From the NCBI GenBank assembly GCA_030824275.1, contig JAVBXY010000008.1:172826-236825 (forward strand): a stretch of 64,000 nt of DNA, read 5' to 3'. The number at the start of each line of letters is the position of its first letter. Positions within the stretch are counted from its first letter, which is position 1. Below, piece by piece: positions 17,494-25,400 of the stretch. Below the pieces are notes generated by a model that was not told the DNA's origin, did no database searches, and saw only the letters and a program-made list of their open reading frames with translations. This DNA comes from Rhodocyclaceae bacterium. GTDB taxonomy: Bacteria; Pseudomonadota; Gammaproteobacteria; Burkholderiales; Rhodocyclaceae. The position numbers and the translations under genes were made by a program.

Positions 17494-18486
17494 TTGAGCA
17501 AACTATTGCAGGAACTGAAGGAAGTGGAACGCCGTCGCCAGGTCGTGGACGACGACCTGGCCGCTGCGATTGCCACGGAGCGGGGGGCTGAGGCCGATGC
17601 CTTGGCGCGTGCCGGAGCGGAGGAGCGTGCCCGCGCCGAGGCCGAACAGCGGCAGTTGGCTGCCGCTGACCTGACCGCTGCTGCCCGTCGTCGCCAGCAG
17701 GCTGAGGAACTGGCTGCCGCCCAGGCCCGCAGTCGCGCTGATGCAGCGGTTGCCGCCGAGGCGGCCGCCGCCGAACAGGCCCATGCCGAGCGCTTGGCCG
17801 AAGTGGCCCTGCGTGCCCGTTTAGAGGCAGAGCAAAAGGCGCTGGCAGATGCCCAGCGTCGTGAGTTCGCTGCTTCCGAACTGGCGACGGCAGCAAGCGC
17901 TCGTGCCCGCAAGGAAGAGGAAATCACCCGCCTGGCTCGCGAGCGCGTGGAGTCCGAGCGCCGGGCGGCGGACTTGGCGCAGGAAAAGGTCCGTGCCGAG
18001 CAGGTTGCGGAATCCGCTGCGCTGTCGCGCATCGCGGCGGAAAACGACGCGACGCGGGAAGCCCTGCGCCGCGCCGACCAGGAATCGCAAGCCGCCCAGG
18101 CCACGACGGCCCGGCTGGAAGCGGAACGGGAGGCTGCTGCTGCCCGTGCTGAGCGCGAGGCGGCGGAGCGCGAAGCAAATAGGGCAGCGGATTTGCATCG
18201 AGGTGCCGAGCAGGCGCTGGCCGCCGAGATCCGGCCGCTTGCGGCGGGTTCCGCGCTACCGAAACGGCAGGAGCCCGGCACGCCACGCTGGTTCATGCGT
18301 TCGCCGGCACTGCTGCTGTGGGTCTTGCTGATCGGAATCGGCCTGGGCTTCTGGCTGGGTGGTGATCACTCCCGAGCCGGCGGCGATGGCATCCAGCCAT
18401 TGCGCCTCGATGACAATGTCGATGCGCTTGCCGCACGTCTTCAGCGCCAGATTCCCCGCGACCGCACGGGGAAAATATTCCGCTGA
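17494..18486 (+). CDS. Ala/Glu/Arg-rich coiled-coil protein with one C-terminal membrane segment
   Basis: No family is recognised. The 330-residue product starts at a TTG (MSKLLQELKEVERRRQVVDD) after a GGGGG site. Residues 1 to about 245 are a nearly continuous charged helix of Ala, Glu and Arg, like TolA domain II or other long coiled coils. Residues 271-289 (PALLLWVLLIGIGLGFWLGG) form a membrane anchor, and a short basic tail ends DRTGKIFR. The topology is probably a cytoplasmic coil with a short outer tail. The opposite strand also has a long Ser/Ala-rich frame; the plus frame is preferred for its amphipathic composition, TM segment and ribosome site. It is divergent from cutA. Confidence 0.75.
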   Translation: MSKLLQELKEVERRRQVVDDDLAAAIATERGAEADALARAGAEERARAEAEQRQLAAADLTAAARRRQQAEELAAAQARSRADAAVAAEAAAAEQAHAERLAEVALRARLEAEQKALADAQRREFAASELATAASARARKEEEITRLARERVESERRAADLAQEKVRAEQVAESAALSRIAAENDATREALRRADQESQAAQATTARLEAEREAAAARAEREAAEREANRAADLHRGAEQALAAEIRPLAAGSALPKRQEPGTPRWFMRSPALLLWVLLIGIGLGFWLGGDHSRAGGDGIQPLRLDDNVDALAARLQRQIPRDRTGKIFR

Positions 18487-18487
18487 A

Positions 18488-20488
18488 TCAGCTGTCCTGA
18501 GTCCAGGTCCAGGAGAAGCTGCCGCTGTCGTCGCTGAACAGGCGCGTCTTGGTGTCCTTGGGATCGCGTAACTTCTTCATGTCCTGAGCCGCGATGCCGG
18601 GATGCACAGCAGCGCCGGGCAGGCCGGCCTGGGTACGCACCGTAACGTCACCAGTCACGGCATCGATGGTGCAGTTCACCCCTTCGCCAGGGTCGTTGCG
18701 CTGGGTCAGCAGGCCGTCGATATCTTCCTGCTCGCTGCTGATGTTGGCCTTTAGTTTGTCGATATCGCCACGCAGGGCGCGAATCTCCTGCAAGGGCCGG
18801 GCAAGTTTTTGCACTGCCTGCTGCCATTGCGCGTCCTGGGCCGGCGACAGCTTGAGCGCGCCGGAGCGGATGCGCTCGTTGACGGCGATGTATTTGGTGA
18901 CTTCCGGCGTGGCCAGGCGGTCATCGAGCATGGCCTGTTTCGCCTTGATCTGTTCCTGCGTTTCGGCGATGGATTTCTCGATGTCCGCGATGCGTTTGTC
19001 GATGGCGCTGAAATCCGGCACCCAAACCGAGACCAGCGTCTCGATGCCCTTGCGATCCCCCGCGCGGGCAAGATGAATCCGGCGTGCGGTAATGGCACAG
19101 GCGGTCGCATCCCCAATCTCGACTTCCTCGGCGACGATGTCGCAACCCACGGCCTTTTCGATCTTGACCTTCGCTGCGATGACGGTGACACCCTCGGCCT
19201 GACCGATATGCACCTCGCCGCCGCGAGCGTCCAGCACCGCATTGGTGGCGCGCTTGTCTACCTGGATGCTGCCGCCGGTGTTGCGGATATTGCCGCCGGA
19301 GAGATTGGCCAGCAGATGTACGCGGCCGCCGCTGGAATTGATGCTGCCGTAGACATTGGCGTGAAAGCTCATGTGTTTGCCGTCGACCACGCGGCGTTCC
19401 TGAACCTCTCCGTGCTCCTCGTATTCGTCGCCGGACAGTGCCAGATTGCCGGTCGTGCGTAGACTGACACCGCTGCGATTGACGATTTTTTCGGTGACCG
19501 AAATCACCTGAGACTGTGTGTCGATGTTGAGGAAGCCGTCGCTGACCGCGAGAATGAATTCACCTTGCTCCGTGCGCTCCAACTGCGTGCCGGGACCGGC
19601 CAGCGCGGACAGCTCGAAATCCTTGGGTATGGCCGGTTCAAGAGCTTTGCCGCTGGTGTCGAAGCCGAGTTTGCCGAAATCGCGCGGAATCTTCTTCAGC
19701 AGTCGGGTGCCCCCACTTACCTGCGGAAAACGGTTCTTGAAATGGCGAAGATCGATCTTGCCGTTGGGCAGAATGGCTGGCGAGTCGTCCCGGTGCAAGG
19801 CGTCGGTCTGTTCGTTGACCGTCGCGTCGGCACCTTCGACAGGATCGATGCGTTGGGCGATGGTCAGCCGCTCCGTACGGCCTGACGCGATGGCGGCACG
19901 TATTGCCTCGATGTCGATGCCACTGCGCACGCCTTTGGTCCACAGGGCGGCGATAAATTCGTCGACATCCAGGGTGGCCGGCTCCAGTTCCGTATCTGTT
20001 TCGTAGCCGGTGATGACGGGTAGGCCATTTTCGTCGCCCCCTCCGTAGATGGGAACCTGGACGGTTCTTTCGATGGCGACCGGTTCGAACATGTATTCGA
20101 CGCGGGCGCCTCCATCCACGGCTTTGACGCTTTTGTAGAGCCCCCGGCGCTCCTGCGGAAACTGACGGATATCATCGGCGATCCGCACGATGTCCGCAGC
20201 GCGCGGTTCCGTTGTCGCGCCGGCCGGCGTTCTCGGGTACATCAGCCGGGCGAGGGCTGGAAGATCGAGTCCGGGCAGATAGACGCCGCTGGAAAATACC
20301 CGGTCGATGAACTGGACCAGTTGCGCCGGACTCTCCATTTGACGAGGGTCAAGATAGACGCCGCCATTGGCGCGCACCATGAAGCTCGGCAACAGGATTT
20401 CATCTGCGCGCAGGTCCACCAGATTACCGATGGCCGACTTCGGCGGTGCCGCCATCAGTGCGGGATGTTCTGCATTGGCCATCATCAT
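18488..20488 (-). CDS. DUF342 (FapA-like) polymer-forming protein
   Basis: The 666-residue protein has an N-terminal FapA region (PRAADIVRIADDIRQFPQER and onward). A long repetitive beta-helix-like core follows, with short strands such as GSINSSGGRVHLLANLSGGN and ARGGEVHIGQAEGVTVIAA. A coiled coil lies at about 490-600 (KRIADIEKSIAETQEQIKAK). DUF342 proteins are associated with cell-surface or flagellar assembly, but their biochemistry is unclear. I chose the first ATG of an ATGATGATG run preceded by AAGGA; a TTG 13 codons upstream is possible. It is divergent from the two-partner secretion operon. No flagellar genes are in the window. Confidence 0.82.
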   Translation of the reverse strand: MMMANAEHPALMAAPPKSAIGNLVDLRADEILLPSFMVRANGGVYLDPRQMESPAQLVQFIDRVFSSGVYLPGLDLPALARLMYPRTPAGATTEPRAADIVRIADDIRQFPQERRGLYKSVKAVDGGARVEYMFEPVAIERTVQVPIYGGGDENGLPVITGYETDTELEPATLDVDEFIAALWTKGVRSGIDIEAIRAAIASGRTERLTIAQRIDPVEGADATVNEQTDALHRDDSPAILPNGKIDLRHFKNRFPQVSGGTRLLKKIPRDFGKLGFDTSGKALEPAIPKDFELSALAGPGTQLERTEQGEFILAVSDGFLNIDTQSQVISVTEKIVNRSGVSLRTTGNLALSGDEYEEHGEVQERRVVDGKHMSFHANVYGSINSSGGRVHLLANLSGGNIRNTGGSIQVDKRATNAVLDARGGEVHIGQAEGVTVIAAKVKIEKAVGCDIVAEEVEIGDATACAITARRIHLARAGDRKGIETLVSVWVPDFSAIDKRIADIEKSIAETQEQIKAKQAMLDDRLATPEVTKYIAVNERIRSGALKLSPAQDAQWQQAVQKLARPLQEIRALRGDIDKLKANISSEQEDIDGLLTQRNDPGEGVNCTIDAVTGDVTVRTQAGLPGAAVHPGIAAQDMKKLRDPKDTKTRLFSDDSGSFSWTWTQDS

Positions 20489-20533
20489 CTCCAGCGGTTT
20501 TCCTTTGGTGGCGTGGTTCGATTGCAACGCGTC

Positions 20534-20550
20534 ACCTATTGGTTATAGGT
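20534..20550. promoter_or_regulatory. small dyad in the divergent DUF342 / porin intergenic region
   Basis: ACCTAT and ATAGGT arms of six bases are separated by TTGGT. The dyad lies near the DUF342 5' end, within an AT-rich 130-bp region that must hold promoters for both directions. It could be an operator or a short leader hairpin. No convincing -35/-10 pair was identified for either gene. Confidence 0.35.
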
Positions 20551-20660
20551 TTTATCGGGGATTTCGTTGCTGGTAGACTAAACTTTTGTTAGTTTTCGGC
20601 CGTAATGTGAATTAACTTTAGCTTTATTTGTTTCAGCATTGATCTTATTGGGGAATTTGC

Positions 20661-22310
20661 ATGAGAGCAACAACGGTTGGCCTGCTGGCGGCGATCGCCC
20701 TGGCGATGGGGCCGTTCGCCCATGCGGCGTCGGACGATGTGAGTTTCGACATTGTCCGGTTTCAGGTTGACGGCAACTCCCTGATCGCACCGGCTCGGGT
20801 TCAGGAGTTGGTGGCGCCCTTCGTTGGGCGCCGCAAGGTCTATGGCGACATCCAGAAAGCCTTGGAGGCGCTGGAGAACGCATACCGTTCATTGGGTTAT
20901 GGCACGGTGCAGGTTTATGCGCCGGAGCAGGAACTGACGACCGGGGTTGTGCGTTTGCAGGTTACCGAGGCGGTGATCGGCAAAGTGACCATTACCGGCA
21001 ACAAGCGTTTCAATGCTGAAAACATCCGGGCAAGCGTGCCGCAACTGAAGGAAGGGCAGCCGCCCAACATGCGTCAGCTGTCCGAGAACACGCAACTGGC
21101 CAACGAAAATCCGGCCAAGCAGGTCGAACTCGTACTCGGTATCTCCGAGGAAGAGGGCAAGGTCGATGCCAAAATAGAAGTGACGGAAGATGATCCCGAG
21201 CGCTACTACCTGACGCTCGATAACACCGGCACCAAGGCCAGCGGCAAGCATCGCATCGGATTTTCCTACCAGAACGCCAATCTGGGCAACAGCGATCAGG
21301 TATTGACCCTTGCTTACCTCACCGCCCTGGATGCGCCGGGCGGGGTGAAGGTGGATATCTATTCCATCGGCTATCGCATGCCGCTCTATGCCATAGGCGA
21401 CAGCATCGATTTGATCTACGCCAATTCGAGCACGAACACCCCGGCGACCATTGCCAATATCAGCCCGCTGGGCATCAGTGGCAAGGGCGAGGTCTTCGGC
21501 TTGCGCTACAACCATATCTTTCCCCGTGCCGGTGTTTACACCTCACGCCTGGTTCTGGGGCTGGATTACAAACACATTAACGCGCGCTGCACCCTGGCCT
21601 CCGGCGCTCCTGTTGCCCCCGGAACCAGCGCAGGTTGCACGCCCTACACTTTGCGTCCGGTCTCCGCTACCTACAGCGGGCAATGGATGAAGCCAGGGGA
21701 GGCCATCGACTTCAACGTTGGCGTGATGCACCACCTGTTCCCCATGGGAAGTCACTTTACCGGGGCTGGCGGCATCGACCGCTATTCCTTTGTGACGACA
21801 CGGGCCACTACCGATACGTTCAGCGCCTTGCGCTTGGGCGGCAGCTATACGCGCGCGCTTCCCGAGGACTGGCTTGTCCGTGCCGCAATCAGCGGGCAGT
21901 ACGCCCAGAATCCGCTGCCCAGCGGCGAGCAGATCGGCCTGGCCGGCTCCTCGGCGGTACGTGGCTTCCTGGAGCGCGCGGTATCGAGTGATCGCGGTTA
22001 CTTTGCCAACATCGAACTCTATTCCCCCGACTACGGACCGCGCTTCGGCTTGCCGGGCAACCTGAAGGCTCTCGCGTTCTACGACTGGGCCAGCGGTCAC
22101 AACCTTGGCGGACTTGCTGCCCCTCAGTTTTCCCGTGCCAACATCGCTTCGGCGGGCTTGGGTCTGCGTTACAACGTTAAGAAGGACATTTCAGCGCGTT
22201 TCGATCTGGCGCGTGTGCTGGAGGGCCATCAGCCGACGCCGGGTAATTCGGCCGAAGCCGCCAAGCCTGGGGATATCCGTGGCCATTTCAGCATCGCCGT
22301 GGGTTTCTGA
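20661..22310 (+). CDS. ShlB/FhaC/HecB-family two-partner secretion outer-membrane porin (TpsB)
   Basis: The 549-residue protein has a signal peptide (MRATTVGLLAAIALAMGPFA ending HAA). Two POTRA domains follow at about 25-170, with FDIVRFQVDGNSLIAPARVQ and VIGKVTITGNKRFNAENIRA. A C-terminal beta-barrel ends in DIRGHFSIAVGF with the terminal aromatic residue typical of outer-membrane proteins. The barrel segment GLAGSSAVRGFLERAVSSDR matches the conserved L6-type VRGY/F motif. It exports the haemagglutinin-like protein encoded 149 bp downstream. A GGGGA ribosome site precedes the ATG. Confidence 0.95.
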   Translation: MRATTVGLLAAIALAMGPFAHAASDDVSFDIVRFQVDGNSLIAPARVQELVAPFVGRRKVYGDIQKALEALENAYRSLGYGTVQVYAPEQELTTGVVRLQVTEAVIGKVTITGNKRFNAENIRASVPQLKEGQPPNMRQLSENTQLANENPAKQVELVLGISEEEGKVDAKIEVTEDDPERYYLTLDNTGTKASGKHRIGFSYQNANLGNSDQVLTLAYLTALDAPGGVKVDIYSIGYRMPLYAIGDSIDLIYANSSTNTPATIANISPLGISGKGEVFGLRYNHIFPRAGVYTSRLVLGLDYKHINARCTLASGAPVAPGTSAGCTPYTLRPVSATYSGQWMKPGEAIDFNVGVMHHLFPMGSHFTGAGGIDRYSFVTTRATTDTFSALRLGGSYTRALPEDWLVRAAISGQYAQNPLPSGEQIGLAGSSAVRGFLERAVSSDRGYFANIELYSPDYGPRFGLPGNLKALAFYDWASGHNLGGLAAPQFSRANIASAGLGLRYNVKKDISARFDLARVLEGHQPTPGNSAEAAKPGDIRGHFSIAVGF

Positions 22311-22336
22311 TACTTTCAAGGTCGAATACGAAAGTA
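22311..22336 (+). other. stem-loop between the TPS porin and exoprotein genes
   Basis: TACTTTC and GAAAGTA form a seven-base stem around a 12-base loop, beginning right after the porin stop codon. There is no T-run, so it is not a standard terminator. It may stabilise or process the mRNA between porin and exoprotein, or be incidental. The rest of the 149-bp gap is AT-rich and may contain a separate promoter. Confidence 0.4.
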
Positions 22337-22459
22337 GCAATAGCGCTTTGTGAAATTATTCCTGTTTTGTGAGTAGTGGCTAGTGCTATAAGTCTTTCGG
22401 CAGATGTCGATGATCACAAGTTAAGCCGTATGCGGACAGTGCGTCCGAGGAGTAGCGAA

Positions 22460-25400
22460 ATGAAACGCCCCGTTCGAAGCAATCCATATCGAGTTCCCGT
22501 AGCGGCGCGAGCCGGTATCGCTGCCGCCGTTGCCGCGTGCTTTCTGACCGTGGCACAAGCCAATCCGGTGAATCCGGTGGTGGTCAGCGGCACAGCCACC
22601 GTCACCCAGAGCGGCAACGTGATGACGGTGACGAACAGCAACGGCGCGATCATCCACTGGGACAAGTTCAGCATCGGGGCAGGAGAGACCACGCATTTCG
22701 CACAGTCCTCCGCCAGTTCCAGCGTTCTGAACCGGGTACTGTCGAACGACCCGAGCGCCATTTACGGCACCTTGAGTTCGAATGGGCGGGTTTGGCTCAT
22801 CAATCCGGCCGGCATCATGGTCGGCGCGGGAGGACGCGTCGACGTCGCCGGCTTCGTGGCCAGCACCCTCAACGTCACCAATGCCGACTTCCTGGCCAAT
22901 CGGCACAAGTTCGACGGTGGTGCAGGTGTCGGCAACGTCATCAATCAGGGAGAAATCGTCACCCCGTCCGGCGGCAGCGTCTACCTGATCGGCAAGAACG
23001 TCAGTAACGAAGGCATCGTCACCACTCCGCAGGGTGAAACCATTCTCGCGGCAGGCAGCACCGTCGAACTCATCGACAGTGCCACCCCTGGCGTCAAGGT
23101 CGAGATCACCGGCAGCGATGGCAATGCCACCAACCTGGGTACCATCACCGCCACCGCAGGCCGGATTGGCATCGCCGGCGTCATCGTTCGGAACAGCGGC
23201 ATGCTCAATGCCAGCAGTGTCATCAACGAAGGCGGACGGGTCTTCCTCAAGGCCAGCCAGGATGCATACGTGGATGGCAATGGTCGCATCGTCACCACCG
23301 GTACGAAGGGTGGCAGTATCGACGTCCTTGGCAACCGGGTCGCGGTCATGGACAACGCCAGCCTGGATGCCAGCGCAATCAGCGATGGCGGCGACGGCGG
23401 CAAGATTCGGGTCGGCGGCGACTATCAGGGCAAGAATCCTGATGTCCAGAATAGCCAGATCACCTACGTGGGGTCGAATACTCAGCTGAAGGCCAATGCA
23501 GGAAAAGTCGGCGCTGGCGGCACGGTGATCGTGTGGGCGGATGACACGACGCGGGCTTACGGGAAGATCGAGGCCAAGGGTGGTACGGAGTCTGGCAATG
23601 GTGGGTTTGTCGAAACTTCTGGAAAGAGCTACTTGGACGTCAAAGGTGCTCGAGTAAGTACCGTTGCCGCCTCAGGAAATCGAGGCGTTTGGCTGCTCGA
23701 TCCGACGGATATCACCATAGTGCATTCCACCAGTACCGGTAGCGCAACATTCAATACCGGGACTTTTGCCAATGGAGGCGGTGCAACTTCCACGCTTAAC
23801 GATTACGACATCAATGCAAACCTCGCAAGCGGCGATATCGTTATAACTACCAACGGTGGAGGTGGTGGTACCGGGAACATCACGTTCGATGCTTCCGCCG
23901 GTGCAGGGGGGGCGATAACGATTGCCAACGGATCGGGAAGCCGAAACCTGACTCTGACTGCTGATAACGACATTATTTTCAGCGGTGGTACCACTACGTT
24001 CACTGCTGCATCTACTTCGCCGCTCGATATTGGGTTCGATCCGGGCGCTGGGCGCAAGGTGGAGGTGCAGTCTGGGGCTACCTTGGTACTTGATGGTACG
24101 GATTCGGGATCGCCTATCAGGGCTGCCATTAAAGGGGTGTCTGGAAAGACATGGGAAAATTTCGGGACGATCACGCTGAACGGAAAGTCCTATATTGATC
24201 TGAATCGTGATGCTGGAATTACATCAACATTCAATAACAATGCTGGCGCTACACTGAACCTTAATTCCAGCCAAGGATTCGCTATTCAGAGCGAACCCAC
24301 TAACCAGGCCGAGGTTATAAATAATGCTGGAACGGTCAATATGATTTCTGGGACCTCGATTGAGGCGGTCTACAACCAGACCTCGTCGGGTGTACTGAAT
24401 ATCGCAACTGGCCAATCGCTATCAATGCAAAACGCCGGAACGATTTCCGGTGTCGTGAATATTGCAGCAAGCTCCTACCTCCGTCTGTCCGAGAGTCATG
24501 CCAGTGGGGTGCGTACCTTCAACAACGCGGCCATCAACGGGCCGGGCGCCCTCGATGTCTACAGCTTTTCGACCGTGTTCTCGGGTACCACCTCGGTCAA
24601 CGGTGCCTACATTGTCAATTCGCAAGGCGATTTGACCGTGCCCACCGGGGCGACGTACACGGGCAATGTCGGCTTTGCTGCGCAGGGCAATCTAGATATC
24701 ACTTCCGACCTTACTGTCCCCGGCAAGCTGACGCTCATCGCTGGCTGGGATGGCACATCGTCGTTGAGTTCGCCAGTACTCGCTGGCGGTACGGGAAATC
24801 TGACCATCACCAATGCGCTGGCCAAGGCGGCGGGAGATGTGGATGCGAAGGTCAAGGGCGACCTCAAGATTCTCTACAACACTAATACCGCGTCGTCGAA
24901 CTGGACCCTGTCCGGCATCTCCAATGTCAATGGTGGTTATGGCGGCGCAGGCCTTGTCTCCGGCGCCAACATGACGGCTGTGGTGGGTGGGGACCTGATC
25001 CTTGCCAATGCCAACACGGAAACCTTGACCGGCACCGGACAGCAGGCCCGCTATGTCGCCCTGGCCGCCACCGGTACCCAGACCATTCAGATGGGGAATG
25101 CTGGTAGCGATATTCTGCTGGATGCGTATTTCGCTGCTGCGGGAGCGGGTGGTTCGGTGCTGATGATGTCGGGCGGCAACCAACAGATCACTTTTGGCAG
25201 CGGGGCCCACCAATTGACCATGACGGCTGGCGATGGCGCCTCCACAGGGCACAGAGCGGTTATTGGCGCGAATGGAACCCAATCCATTGACGGCACCACG
25301 GGAGGCGGGACGCTTGCGATGGCGTTGACCGGTGGTTCTCCGTCCGTGGCCGAGAACAAGTGGTACGTCACCGACAAGAATGGCAACGTGATTTGCATCG

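Noticed and set aside
17427..18296. Ser/Ala/Arg-rich 289-residue frame opposite the coiled-coil gene
   Set aside because: Extreme composition and no ribosome site; the plus frame has a TM segment and a Shine-Dalgarno.
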